DNA of 64,000 nt from Gorsachius magnificus. Taxonomy: Eukaryota > Chordata > Aves > Pelecaniformes > Ardeidae. Below are positions 1 to 13,062 of this stretch, piece by piece. Under the pieces are notes generated by a model. The model did not search any database. It saw only the letters and a program-made list of their open reading frames with translations, and was not told the DNA's origin. Positions within the stretch are counted from its first letter, which is position 1. The number at the start of each line of letters is the position of its first letter. The DNA lies in assembly GCA_034008185.1 (NCBI GenBank), contig CM067081.1:188373510-188437509 (forward strand), read 5' to 3'. The translations under genes were made by a program, and so were the position numbers.

Positions 1-209
1 CAGTTATTTTTTGTGCAATTTAAGTGGTGTGGACATGTAATTACTTGACTTCACTTGCATATCAGGTAGTTAGAAATGCAAATGAACTCAACTGTGGCCA
101 TGAATAATTACCAATGTTAAATTGCACTGCTAATTACTTGTGCCTGCAAAAAGATAAGCTACATTTTTAAATTGCTGGACTTCACAAATGGCCTTTTTAT
201 ATATAGGAT

Positions 210-246
210 TTAGAGAGAGAGAGAAAAAAAAAAGAGTGAGAGAGGC
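210..246. repeat. Purine (GA/A) simple repeat
   Basis: GAGAGAGAGA followed by an A-run and further GAG units; an all-purine low-complexity tract just upstream of the candidate exon at 337. Confidence 0.8.
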
Positions 247-336
247 AAAGAAAGTTTCACGCGCAGCCTTTGCTGTTTGTGCGCCATATGTATATTGTCC
301 TGTACTGAAGAATTACCAAATTGTTTGTTTTCACAG

Positions 337-445
337 CAAGGTGGAGTGATAATACATAACTTCAAAAAGACAGCCAGTCTCATCCACAGTGATGCAGATT
401 GATGACTGGGCTCCACAGAATTTCCAAGAAGACACATTTGTTGAG
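337..445 (+). other. Candidate exon of unknown transcript
   Basis: A strong acceptor (TTGTTTGTTTTCACAG ending at 336) and a usable donor (GAG|GTAATA at 445/446) bracket 109 bases. An ATG at 392 (G at -3) opens 18 codons, starting MQIDDWAPQNF, that reach the donor in phase 0; an in-frame stop lies upstream within the exon. This is the shape of a first coding exon with some 5' UTR. I do not recognise the peptide and see no clear partner exon, so a non-coding exon or chance is equally possible. Confidence 0.25.
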
Positions 446-3400
446 GTAATATTTTTGAATGGTTGAGAATAATTCTCTAATATTGACATCTTGGATCCCT
501 TATAAATTGTGTATATAAGTAACGTAATATTCAAAATTTAATCTTTGAGTATTTTTTTTGCTCAAGTTTTGGGGTTTTTGTGTTTGGTTTTTAAGTAACA
601 GAGGGTAAGCACTGTCTTATATGTCTGTATAACAAATCTTTTAATGTGAATAATTCTGAACTTGCAGTCTTGTTAGTGGGAAGTATTGAAATTCTTATTC
701 CATCAACAGTTTTCAGTTAATACAGGCAGCACTGTAGAAGTGCCTCAGTAACAGGGTCTACAGTGCGGTCCTGAGCTCCTGGCCTCGAAGGCCACTTGCT
801 GTTATTCCCTGCACTCCTGGGGAGGAGACAGAACCTCTTGTTGGAACATCAGGAGAACGTGGACCAAGCTTACTGAAGTTCCTGCTATATCCAGTCTCTC
901 CGCTCTCTTCCTATGCCAGAAAATCTGTTGGCGTTTAGGTAATTGAATGTGGAACAGGAGGAGAAAGACTTTCTTCTTTCTCCGCTACAAAAATAAAATA
1001 CCATTCCTTACAAATCTCGTAGATGGGATTTGTTGAAGCATGTGCACAGACACTGGGAATAGTCTTACAGACATCTGCAGTTTAATTAATCCAATTAATT
1101 GTACATATTTTAGTATAAGCTACATTACAATATGTCTTTCAACTACTGTAAATACATTCCATTCACTGATTTGTTTTTCTGTGCATGACATACGGTAATG
1201 TGAACACATCATCGTGGTACCATTCAGCAATGAAAATAGTTGAGAGATGCTGAGCACAGTTAGGAATTCATGACTAAATCACCTTAGGTGAAAGGCATGA
1301 TTTTTGCATGAGGCTTGTCTAACCAATAATATTAAAACAATCCGGTGAGAAACAGGTTAGAGAGTCTTTCAGAATTTAGAAGCTGAACTGGGAGCGCTGA
1401 CCCAGGGCCATGCTAATGACTTTCTGACTCCGGTGCATGGCTAAGCAGTCCTGGCCTCTTTGCTGACTGTTGTTCTCATATCTTACCTTCTGACACTCTT
1501 ATCAGCCACGTTCAGGTAAAAGTGGAGCATCCCCACAAGAGAGAAGATTTGCAGCCAATGCAAGTCAGCACCTCAGGACCCTAACACAGAAAGCTGTGTT
1601 ATTTTACGCCAGTGGGGGAATCTGTCACTGTGATTTTAGAAGTGTCTGTTAGCTTTAGAAACCAATGATGGACAAATGCTTGTAGATCGTCCTTTCTAAA
1701 CAACGGAAGTGTTTGGTCTGTGGTGTTTGTGCACCTCACCCCTTCTCAGATATTATGTTTGATAGCCCTTTTGTCTGTGCTATTTTAACACTTGAGTTTT
1801 CAATAAAATGCTTTCTCAGAGGCTATGTAATGCTCCTGGTTTACCTTACTAAATGGAAATTCAGGACTTGAAATCAGCTAACCACTGCTGAAGCACACAG
1901 CATCTCTGCAGTGTCATGGTCATTAACAGTGCCAATCACAGCATTCAAGAAGGCTTTTTTCCTATCACCGTTACAGACACCAGCAGAACACTGTGGAGCA
2001 AAACGAAGAGGGTTAGTGACAGAACAGAACAGAATGCTTGCCTTGAGAGAGGAACCTCAAAATGCCTGAGAGACAGGGGAGGGATGACTTCTTCCTGCTG
2101 AGCTGTGTCCAGCATTTTTATGCACCCGATACTAAGTGCAGCCAGCCCTGTGCCTGAGATGCACATAGCTGTACCAGTTATGTAAACCCACTTTATCCCA
2201 AGCTCTCCCGTAGTTTTCCAGCATGTATGGATAGGTGCGGAATGCTTCTTTGGCTGTCGGGGGGGCTGTCAGGCTAGCAGGTATTGCTCCCATCTCTTTT
2301 TGTGCTGTTGGCTCACTGGAGATTATTAGGACATGGTCGGGGCCTAATGAAAGAAGTGATTATGGTTCATTGTTTTTCATATACTTTCTGTCATGAAGCT
2401 ATATAATGACTAAGTGAATTTGTGCACATTTCCTCCCCTTCACTGTCTTTTAAACCTGGAGGCTGATTTTAGCGAAGTCAGATACATGAGCAGAGAGGTC
2501 TCAGAGGCAGGTGAGGCTCCTACAGATTTTGTGAATGTAGGTGTTGGCTGCTTGTCCTAGAGTTTACCTTTTCTCCTTGCTGTTCTTTCAGGCTGGCCAC
2601 CACTTTCAGGTTGGCCACCACTCCCTAGGAGCCCTGGTCTGTACCTGAGGTTTCAGCATACAGCGATTCATCCACTGGACGAAACTGGCCATGGCCTGGA
2701 GTCTTAACCCTTTCCCAAGTCGAGCTCTTTCCAGCTGCGCAGGACGCTGGATACGCCGCCGTGGTTTCTGTACCCAGGGGCAGAATGGCAAGCAGCGAGC
2801 ACAGCACTGCGTTAGCCCCAAAGACCGCCCTGGTTCTGTGGTGGACTACACACACCCTCCTCGTAGGTCAATTCTAACGGATCAACAGTCACATTGCTGA
2901 GCTCCTCCTTGATTCTGTGGCAGTTACTGCTTCGTTTCCACTGCTCATAGAGCTATTTGCGTGGCTCTTGTTGGCGTATAGGGATATATGTCAAATCAAT
3001 CACTTTTTGTAGAGCTGAGATCTATAAATGCTTCCATTTTCTGCCATCTTTAAGGTTAGGTTAGAGGTGAACCATGAATGGACAGTATGTTGTAGGATTA
3101 GAAAGACTATTTGGCAATAGCGTTTTCTATTTCTAGCAATATACTGAGAGGGGGATTTAAAAATAATAGGATAAAATAGGATAACTGTCACTGACAGCTT
3201 TCAGAGAACCGTGCTCAGGGACAAAACCAGTCAGTGTTAGAAATATTTATTTTTGCTTATATGACTGGTTCACATCTAGGCATTAGACTTCCTACTAATT
3301 TATTGTTTAAATTTTAATTTAAGTTAATACAGACATGTATGGTATAATGACTCTGGATTGATTTAAAGCTGTGCAAAGAAAATATGAATTGGTTAAAAAA

Positions 3401-4400
3401 AGTGTATTCCTGAATGATAATTGCTTTCAATGCATACGATTAAGACAACGGATAGTCAAGTCTGTAGTGTCTGAGATGGAGAGCCAAGACTGGCTTTGCA
3501 AGCAGCTAGCATGAATATATGTTCTGCTAGCGAGCTTCAGGCCTTATGATCTAGAAAGTGGAAATGCTCTTGGGTATTTCTGTGTCAACTCAGCTGTTAC
3601 CTGTTCACTGCAACTAATTTGATATCTAGAACCTAATGCCATGGTCCCATTTTGTTGGGTTGTTGGGTATTAAGTATGAAATGCTCTCATTTATATGTAG
3701 AACAAGCAGAAGCAATTTTTATACTTGCAAGGATGCAGAGAACAGTCTATCTCTGGGTAAAGGTAGGTCATCTGCTAAGAAACACAACAGTTTGAATTCT
3801 GCAGATGCTTTCAGAACAGCACTGTGATGGCACAGTAGGAGGAACTGCATGAATGCAGCTCGACGATGCAACTGTAAATATAAATGTATTACTGCATTGC
3901 CTATTTCATGGAGGTATGTAAGAGTGAATGTTTTATTGAAATGTCAGCTACAAAACTAGTCAAGCCTAATGTTAGCAAATGGCAATATCTTTTGCTTAAT
4001 TGGACTAGTATTTGCATATAGTTAGGCAATGTTTGAGTATGGTATTTAAAGAAAAGGGTAAAGAACCGAGCAGGAACAGGATGTTGCACTGTACTAGATA
4101 AGACTGGCAGGAGAAACACATGGGATCTTGATCCTGCTACCTAGATTGTTTATTGCTGGTTTTTCTTTGTTTTCTGATTGACTGCATAATGTCAGGCCGT
4201 AGAGCTGCGACCAGGACCTAAATTTTGCCATAAGAGGCAGGTAGCCTAAGTAGCAGACAGGGGAATCTGTCTCTTTGTCCACACACACCCCCCACCCGCC
4301 GTGCCATTGCTCTTGCATTTTTACACGTACAGGGTCCAGGATAAACAGGAGAGCATGCTTTCCAGGATTGTACCTCCTGGAGCTCCAGGGAATGTTTTTT
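446..4400. other. Intergenic or intronic DNA, no gene recognised
   Basis: AT-rich unique sequence. Contains a paired TAATTA-type site (1083-1100) and a modestly GC-richer patch at 2590-2960 whose frames on both strands match nothing I know. Confidence 0.6.
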
Positions 4401-4470
4401 GAAGCTGGGAGTCTGGGCTTGAATTCCCGATCTTCTGTTTCGTGCGATGTAACTACTAGGTGGTTGTGGA
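4401..4470 (-). repeat. Degraded tRNA-derived SINE head (ancient)
   Basis: Read on the minus strand, the segment has an A-box-like CTAGTAGTTACATCGCACG and, about 35 bases on, a B-box-like GGGAATTCAAGCC followed by CCCAGACTCCCAG. That is the arrangement of old amniote MIR/CORE-type SINE heads. It is heavily diverged and lacks a convincing tail. Overlapping open frames of 149 (+) and 163 (-) codons around it are not supported as genes. Confidence 0.4.
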
Positions 4471-4724
4471 AGAGGTGGGCTTCCTGCAGCATTTGTGCAT
4501 TCACTGGGCTCAGCACTGCTGCTGGTGTACCGGTCCTGAACACTCCACTCAGATCAGACTCTTCTAGGGACATTCCAGGGAGCAAGACATTTAGGTTATG
4601 CTATGTCTCACATCTGGATAACAAGAGATTCCGCACTGCGTGCTCTCAGGCAGTTCTGTGCATGAATGGAAAGCTTACAACCTCAGGTCCAAAGTGTAAA
4701 TGTCAGCTGAAAAGTGAGCACTGA

Positions 4725-7700
4725 TGAAGTCTTGCTGTTGCTGCAGTGAGGGATTTCTGGGTCCCTTTTTGGAGGGTTATGTCCTAAATTCTTTTCAAGT
4801 CATGTTTTAGATATTTAAATCACCTCCTGAGCTCTTGCAGTTCCTCACTACATAATTTTATTAAGCCTCAGTGAACTTCTTTGCTCTCCATTATTAAAAT
4901 AAAATGTGGAAATAAGAGATCTAAATAATAGTAATCTATTTTTCCTAGTCTGGGATATGTACCTGGACGTAAACGCGCTCTTTTGATGAGGGAGCACACC
5001 AGTTCCTGACAATACAGGACCAGCAGTAGCCATGTAAAACGTACCTGTTGTGTAATTCTGTGCTGCATTGTAAATTTGGTATTAATGTAATGCTTCAAAA
5101 GCTAACAGAACATTTAGTTGATATACTGTATCTCTCTGTTATGTATAATATCTCCTCATAAATATGCATGCATAACAAAACTGGCAATTTGAGGAATTTA
5201 TGTAAAACTTACAAATTCCCTTTGATATCATGGGTCCTCAAGATATATCTGTTTCAACCTGCATGCTCTATATTGAAAAGAGAGCAGGTTTTTTCTTTCT
5301 TTTTTCCTAACCTTTTTAGCACATTGAATTTTTGAAGGACATTGCCACAAGGTCAACCATGGAACATAATGAAATGCTGTCAACCTGAAATCAAATGGAA
5401 GACCTTCAGCCAAAACCAGCTGGCAATCGCTCAGAATTATTTATTTGCCCAAGTGAGTTAGTTACCAAAACAGGGATCACATCTTGGGAAAACTTGGTGA
5501 TGCCGAAAGAGAAGTAAATGTTAAAAAAGGGAAGGTACCTTAATGGCCATTCTGGAGTAAGACAGAAGAAATCAGAAGAAAAAACTTATTGCAGGAATGT
5601 AAGAAGTTACTTCGTGCTGCCACAGGCAGACAGAGGCAATTGATAACGTAGAATTGTAGTGGAATTGCAAGGCTAGGTTTAAATGCACTTTTGACCAATT
5701 TAGGTGAACCTAGTTAGATAATGGAGCTGGGATAACATTGGTAGATACAGTGAGAAGTTGGAGAGAGCTGAAGTTGGAGGGAGCTAAAGTTGTAGTCTTA
5801 ATTACAAAACTTTCAGACTTCTGCCTCACTTGGCAGTCTTGGAATACAGTTACGAGCCTACTTAAACCAAAACTATTTTAAGGTGAGGTAGGTTTTCAAC
5901 CTGTAAACCCTTTAACCTTTACTTAAAAATCTGCTAAATTTGGGATACGGATATTCAAATATGGCTCCTAATGAACAGATGCAGTAAGATACCTTTCAAA
6001 CCAGAAAATAATGCTAAGTGCTTCTTTTTAATGTAAAAAACCTATATGTTAAGTCATGCCTCAAGGTTTCTGAAATTGAAAAATATAAGAAGGAGTAAGA
6101 GGATGAATAATTACTAGTACTAAGAATATATTGAGATTTTAACATTGGGCTTCCAAGTGCTAAAATGAAGAAAGAGATACAGGTCTAGTAGACTTCGACT
6201 CAGCATTATGGTTTAAGCCTTAGGTATGCTGTAATGTGAATAAAACTGCATTATAGAGCAGTTTTAAGAAAGGCTTTCTGAAGTGTCTCTTCCAGGGTAT
6301 GGTGAAAGATTTGTTCTAGTGTGTTCAGTGTGAGGATCCTAGAAGGAATTATTTGAACCAGTGTAGTTTATGGGCTTTTATTATTTCTGTGATAAGTTTA
6401 GAGAAACATACGTACTTATAAAACTCTTTACAAATGCCCCAGTTCCATATAAGCTGCACATTTCTCAGTCTTTGTAGTAAGAATAGTTACTGTAAGCAGG
6501 TGGCAGGATCAACTGGTTCAAAAATGAAAAAAACCCAACAATCTTTCACTCATGAAGTTTTCTTCCTTAGCGTTTATCACTTGGGAAGCCTAAGTGCAGC
6601 TTTTGCAAATTCAGGACAAAAGGAAAGTGTGTTTTCAACACCAGATAATGAAAACCCAAAAGCCTGGTGCTGTAAGAGGACATAGAATTCTTACTGAGCA
6701 AATGGCTCAGCTACTACTGCATGGAAGAGAGTGTATTTAAGGTATGTCTGTCAGTGCCTCTTCACCCTGTTTCCATGACATTTGCTTCCCAAGGCCTGTA
6801 TTTTGCACTAAATCAGGCAATTTTCATTGTCCCGAGCTAAGACAGTTGTCATTATGATATATTAAGGCAGCAGCCTGACAACTATTATGTGCAGCCAATT
6901 TCAGATTATTTTGGTAGTGTGCATGAAGTGATCACGTGCTCTACATTCGCTACCGGAAGGTCAGTATTCTGCTGGAAGTAGAAAGGATTTTAATTCTTAA
7001 TTCCTATTAATTCTGTTGGGAGTTAAGCAGAGAAACCTCTGGCAAAACTCATGAAAGTTAACATTTGAGTGCTTTACATTTCTATCTACAGCTATAATAA
7101 TTTCCTTGCTGGCCCTTCTGAAACTGAGAGCATGTCATCCTTTTTACTGGGATTTCATTGTTACTTCTGGGTAGGAAAAGAAAATTTACAAAGTGCATCT
7201 CATTTAATACAGAGAACCTCACGTAGACTAGGTGAAGGGAGTTCCTGAGGAACAGTTTGACACAGACACAAACCAGGTTGCTCTTATTACAGAAATGAGA
7301 AGAACAACAAGGCAGAAAAGTAAGCTGATGTGCAGCAGATGGGTACAGCACACATACATTAAAAGTGTGTGAAGAGGCACTTTATATTTGTACGGTGTCC
7401 TTGAGAGTGGGCTGTCTTGTGGATTTCCCGTCATTGATAAATCTTCTGGAAGGAGAAACAAAGGAGTCTAAGCTGAATATTCAAGTTCTGAAGTGTATTT
7501 GTGGAATAAGAGTGGGGGGAATATTTCTTTCTAATATTTATTAAGATGTAGGTCAAATGATTTACTGGTAGCGGGCTGAGAGAAAAAAAAAAAGACAGCA
7601 TCTATTTTAAGAACCAATTTAGACTTCCACATAAATGGAAATCAAGAATAATTCTGCTGTATTACACAGAAGTGTAAGGGCTGGTGCAAGGTCAGAACGA

Positions 7701-8463
7701 AGCTTCTTGTGATTTCTGTTCAAAATGAATTTAAATCAAGATGACTTCACTGATTTCAGCAACTTCAGGTTGTTTTTTAACCAGATGAAAATTTGGCATT
7801 CAGTTATCACAGCAAATAATTCAGCTAATATTTTCCTAAGGAAGGAGATGGGGATGGAGCCTAATGTGGCTGCAGTTCCCCATGAACACCATCTGCTGCA
7901 AGGTGCACTACGATTCAAAAGACAGGGACCCCTCCATCCTACCGACGTAGCTGCTGCATCCAAACGTGGATTTTGGTTTTGACCTTGTCCTAAGCTCCCA
8001 CGGATGCCAATGGGAACTCCATGTGCAGCAGTCTTTTATTCAGGCTGTCAAATCTTAATATTTAAAAAATTGACTTAGGCAGGAGTTGAGCTAATTCGCA
8101 TTTGGGGCTTTGCTACTGAAGCACTTGAATTCCATTTGGAGTACAGTACTAGCCCCGTAAACCCATCTCTAAAAATCCCACTCTGAAAAGAGGATTACTG
8201 TACATATGCTGTATTTGCTCCCTTTTTTCCATAACCTTTTAATGCCTCAGGGATTGAGTTTCACTAGACGCAGTGGGAGAATCCTGGTACATCTGGTTTC
8301 CCTGTGGTCTTACATGATGACTGAACAGCCTCACAGCTTTTGCGGTCAGGTTCCCTATGGGCTCACACTGTGATTAGATTTGTTCACCACAAATACATCC
8401 TTGTTTGCCATAAAGATATGAGTGAATTGAGCTGCTGTTTATGCATCCCATTTACAACTAGGA
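4725..8463. other. Intergenic, no gene or repeat recognised
   Basis: AT-rich unique sequence with only short chance frames on either strand. A short A-run near 7580 is the only simple repeat I noticed. Confidence 0.6.
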
Positions 8464-8530
8464 TTTCATAGAATCATACAGTAAATTAGGTTGGAAAGGA
8501 CCTCTGGAGGTCACCTCGTACGTTTCCTGG
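8464..8530 (-). mobile_element. CR1 LINE 3' end fragment
   Basis: Begins with the reverse complement of the CR1 terminal octamers (TTCATAGAATCATA) followed by a TTGGAAAGGACCTCTGGAGGTCA-like CR1 3' UTR; only the last ~65 bases of the element survive. Confidence 0.85.
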
Positions 8531-9623
8531 CTCGGTCTCTTCCCAAAGATGATTTCTTTTTTCCCCTTTTGTGGATGGACAATTCAGAAATATCCTTTCA
8601 GCTGACAGAGTGACCTCTGCTTTCCTACTTCCCTCAAATGCAAGCACTCACCCCAGCCCATGCCCAGTCCATATTTTAAAGGATTATATACAGGGTTTTT
8701 AAAAATGAAGTGTAACATATAATACTACATTTTGAAATGGGAAATCTGGCATGGAAGAAGGTTAGGGCTGTATAAGCCACACAGCTATTCCTGAATGTCT
8801 AAACAAATACCTGATCACCTGTCTGGCTTTTGTCACAGCAGGAGATGGCTCCCTAGAGCGAGAGGGTAGCAGTGGCCTGGGCATGCATTTGTCACCCTGG
8901 GAGACCCAGCTGTCTGTCACTTCCCGGGCAGGACTTGAGGTTATCCAGCATCCCTTGCATCAGGACAGCCGCTGCCATAATGCTGGCATGGGAGACGGTC
9001 ATGGCAAAATTGTATGGGGTTCAAGAGACACAGTTTGGTCACCCCTTTAGGAGAGCTTGATTTCATTTTAGGACAGTGAAATTTTTTGAGCTGACTTCAC
9101 TGAGATTTTCACCAGGGCCATAATTATTACTAGATAACACTGACTTGTTCTTGGAAAAGGACTTTTTGCCTATTTTAAGTGTACATTAGTTTCTGGGATT
9201 TATGTTTTCTTTCTGCAAATACAATAGGATGAAAAACATGACTGTGTGACATTTATTGCTGAATACTGGTTTCTTATTGGCAGCTGCTCCAGATATACGA
9301 TCAACATCTTTAATTTTATGAAGAGATGAAAAGTGACTTAGATAAGGCCCATTGCGATATTACTTTTTATGAAAAAAGACTTCTTTTCTTCTTTAGTAGA
9401 TATAGACTATTATAGTCTATAGACTCTATAGATGATATGCTATTTCCAAATCTCAGATAGACTTCTGGAAGTTGACCACAAATGGCCTTTCTGAAAAGAT
9501 CAAACTAGAAAGGCGTAATTGTTCCTTGCTATTCATGCAGGCACTGAAATAAATATGTGTTTTTGAGGAAAAATGAGTCAACATGGCTTCTGCTAATCCT
9601 CCTGATCATTTGAATAAATTCAA
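8531..9623. other. Intergenic, no gene recognised
   Basis: Unique sequence. Includes a perfect 10-base inverted repeat with one base between arms at 9401-9421 (TATAGACTAT/ATAGTCTATA). Confidence 0.6.
9401..9421. repeat. Short perfect palindrome
   Basis: TATAGACTAT, one T, then ATAGTCTATA: an exact 10-base inverted repeat in AT-rich DNA. Probably chance or a cruciform-prone spot. Confidence 0.8.
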
Positions 9624-10448
9624 ATGAGTGGTGCAGTTGACACACCAGAAGGATGGGGTGTCATCCAAAGAGACCTGGACAAGCTGGAGAGGTGGGCCTG
9701 TGTGAACCTCATGAGGTTCAACAAGGCCAAGTGCAAGGTCTTGCACCTGGGTCGGGGTAACCCCCAGTATCAATACAGGCTGGGGGATGAAGGCATTGAG
9801 AGCAGCCCTGTGGAAAAAGACTCAGGGGTACTGATGGATGAAAAGCTGGACATGAGCCAGGAATGTGCTCTGGCAGCCCAGAAGGCCAACCGTACCCTGG
9901 GCTGTAACAAAAGCAGCGTGGCCAGCAGGTCGAGGGAGGTGATTCTGCCCCTCTACTCTGCTCTGGTGAGACCTCACCTGGAGTCCTGCGTCCAGCTCTG
10001 GAGCCCTCAGCACAAGAAGGACATAGACCTGTTGGAGCGGGTCCAGAGGAGGGCTACAAAAATGATCCAAGGGCTGGAGCACCTCTCCTATGAGGACAGG
10101 CTGAGAGAGTTGCGGTTGTTCAGCCTGGAGAAGAGAAGGCTGCAGGGAGACCTGATTACGGCCTTTCAGAACCTAAAGGGGGCCTATAGGAAATATGGGG
10201 ACAATCTTTTTAGCAGCACCAGTTGTGACAGGTCAAGGGATAATGGTTTTAAACTAAAAGAGGGTAGGTTTAGACTGGATATAAGGAAGAAATTCTTTAC
10301 AGTGAGGGTGGTGAAACACCAGGATGGGTTGCCTGGAGAGGTGGTGGAGGCCCCATCCCTGGAAACATTCAAGGCCAGGTTGCATGGGGCTCTGAGCAAC
10401 CTGATCTGGTTAGCGGTGTCCCTGCTCACTGCAGGGGGTTTGGACTAG
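9624..10448 (+). pseudogene. CR1 reverse transcriptase ORF, C-terminal fragment
   Basis: 274 uninterrupted codons from an ATG at the truncation edge to the natural stop before the CR1 3' UTR. Recognisable features are [21 protein letters not shown] at the start, the [12 protein letters not shown] block, [16 protein letters not shown], and [33 protein letters not shown]. These are the conserved thumb and C-terminal blocks of CR1-clade ORF2. The endonuclease domain and the catalytic palm of the polymerase (FADD box) are upstream of the truncation and missing, so the fragment cannot act. The absence of stops points to a fairly recent insertion. Confidence 0.9.
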
Positions 10449-10497
10449 ATGACCTCTAGGCGTCCCTTCCAACCCAAAGCATTCTATGATTCTGTGA
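9628..10497 (+). mobile_element. CR1 LINE, 5'-truncated copy
   Basis: About 870 bases of the 3' end of a CR1 retrotransposon: the C-terminal part of its reverse transcriptase ORF, a short 3' UTR (GATGACCTCTAG, CCCTTCCAACCCAAAGC) and the diagnostic terminal octamers ATTCTATGATTCTGTG. The 5' end is an abrupt truncation, usual for CR1. It is among the best preserved elements in the window. Confidence 0.95.
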
Positions 10498-13021
10498 AAT
10501 AAAGTTTAAAACTGCTAACACATGACTTATGAACAAACACCTTAGGTTAAAGTATGAAAAATAAGTGCAGGTGTTGACCATGTAACTTCCATAGCCATCT
10601 GAGTTCGGAAAAAGGTTGGCAGAAAATGCCCTTGAACTGAAGACATTCTCGTTTCACAGATAATTAATGAAATGGAAAGTGAACATATTTTGATAAAAGT
10701 GACAATTTTCTTCACTTTAATTGTGCCAAGATTAAAATTGGTCATGTTTTAGGACTGCTGTTTTTCTGTGAGAGGGTAGGGAAGGGACATGCAGTTCTAT
10801 TATTTATTATTAGTATCATCGCAATGTGTGCAAAGAGCTGCACAAACAGAACAGAAGAAAAAGACAGACCCTTCTGTAGTAAGTTTTACGAAACTCTGTT
10901 GCTCTGCAGCATTTTGACTCCATTCAGGAAGAGAAGGTAATTTATATGCTTTTATACTTGCAGAGCGGAGAGTAGCAGCGTGAAGATGTGCGCACACATT
11001 TTAGTGCCTTGTATGAACGGCGGCTGGGAAAGCTGCTGGTAGTGTTGGTTCCAGTCAAAATTTCCAAGACAAAGACCAGCGAGGAGGAATGCGGCTGATA
11101 CAGGAAGGCTCAAGCAGAGCACAAACTTTAACCCAACCCAGCAGCAAGCTCTCTTTTTCTACAATAGCGTGTCTGGGGACATGATTCTTTCTTCCCTGTC
11201 TCTAATGGTTGCAACTCCCAGGTCTGCTGGAGGCCACTCCACTTGCAGGCCTTCACTTAACACTGAGAGCTTGTACAGGTCTCTTTGCTTAGCACTTTAA
11301 AGGGACATTTTGCTTTGTTTTTCTCATGAAAACCTCTGTTTGATCTGATCAGATGAATGATCCAGAAACAAAGGTGACCGTCTAGCATGCCTGCACCTTA
11401 ATGTGACAGAGCCTCACACCTATTTTCAAATTTGTTACAGAGAAACTGAGCTGAGGAGACCAGTACAGCATCTGGAAATATTTTGAATACCTATATAATT
11501 TTATTGCTCTTTTATTTTTAGTTCAAAGCAGAGGTGCTTTTGTGGGTTTTACCATACTGTAGCTTGGTGTGTAAATTCCAGCTTGCTTGCTGGAAAGCTT
11601 GCTTTCTGAATATTGGAAAGGTAGTATCTAGGTGCTACTGTGTATTCACAGGAACTGAAAATCTTCATCATTTCACAACTGGTTACGTTCTTCAACAATC
11701 TAATGCTTAGCAGTGTGATCAGTATCTCGTGTATTAAAAACTTGTCCTTTAAAAGTTTTGAAGACTGATTTCAGCAGAAATTAAGTGGTTTGGGTCCTGT
11801 GCATCTTTAGTCACGTCAAATCTCGCCCAGTATGTCTTGCTGCATTTGGTTCTGAATTAGTGGTCCTATTTTTCTAATCTGGTGAACAACCTGGACTTTC
11901 TGTTGACTTCAGCTCATTTACTAACAATTTGTTCAAGTGTAAACTGGAGGACAACCAGATCCAAGCCCTCCTTTCCACCACTCCTAACAATCTCTTGTCA
12001 TTACATCGGTTTAGATTTGCCAAACCTTTCATCAGATTCAAAAATGAATGGAAAGGTTACTTTTGTAGTATAGTAATTAGAGCATTTACCATGGAAACAG
12101 ACCTATTACGGTTCATCCATTTAGTCATGTTTTATCTTATTAGAAATGGTGAACTCAACTCCCTACTACCTTCTCTCAAAGCTTATGTAAACAGCTTTGT
12201 GCAAAGAGGAACCAGGGCTTCAGAGTGTGCCTGGTCAGCACAGGAGAGTCCCTGGGCTGGTCCAGGGACAGTTCCCATGGCGGGGGCATGGTGGCTGAGA
12301 ACCGCAAGCCCAACACGCTCCAGAAATCTCAGCAAGCATCCTGGAGATACCACCTACTTCCTGTGACACCACCGCAAGGCACTGACTCTCCTTCTGCTTG
12401 TCCCACTTGTGAAGGGATACGAGAGGGATGCAAACATTAATACCTGTATCAGGGTTCTCAGGTGGAAGATGCCGTAGAATCGCCAAGTCTCGTGATAGCA
12501 TTGAAGCAGCATCACCACCGGCAGCAGGATTTATCTGGGTGGGAGAAAGCGTTCACAGCTGTGCTTTACCAGTTTTCATACACCCAGAGAAGCAAGTGTG
12601 TCAGGAACAGGGTGAAGTGTTTGTATTCCAGTCCCAGGTATAGCTGTACTCAGCAGAATGGTAACGCCTAGCTGGAGCACAGTGCTTGCAGGTACACCAC
12701 AAGGAGCGAAGGACTTCTGTCCATGCACGCAGGGACTCCTCGCTGGCTGTTAAAATGTTTGTAGAATGGTTGGTTTTGAGCTATGCTACTGTTAGAGCAG
12801 ATGGAAATCATAGCAGTCAAAAGCTCCTCGTTCCTGACTTGCAGCTTTCTTGTGCTAATGAGAGGGTTGGTTGTATTTGTTAAGAGGTGGGCATTGTCAG
12901 GCTGGTTTTGCTTTCTGGTCTGAAGTCACTAATGATATTGGTTTAATGCACAAAGTAAACTGCTTTGTGCACTAGCTGAAGTCCCAAAAGGGCTAGAACC
13001 CTGTTTTCATAAAAATGCTGG
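10498..13021. other. Intergenic, no gene recognised
   Basis: Unique sequence. The stretch 12200-12720 is somewhat GC-richer, giving overlapping short frames in several registers, none resembling a known protein. Confidence 0.6.
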
Positions 13022-13062
13022 AATAAAACAAGCTCTTTTGAAGTCTAAAAAAAAAAAAAAAT
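13022..13062 (+). repeat. AATAAA signal followed by a poly(A) tract
   Basis: AATAAA at 13022-13027 is followed about 20 bases later by a run of about 15 A. This spacing is that of a reverse-transcribed polyadenylated mRNA 3' end. The upstream body (roughly 12900-13021) is not recognised and I could not find a target duplication. An A-run next to a chance AATAAA is the alternative. Confidence 0.4.

Noticed and set aside
4094..4585. 163-codon minus-strand frame (and the overlapping 149-codon plus-strand frame)
   Set aside because: No recognisable domain, overlaps a decayed tRNA-like SINE head, and open on both strands, as chance frames in GC-richer patches often are.
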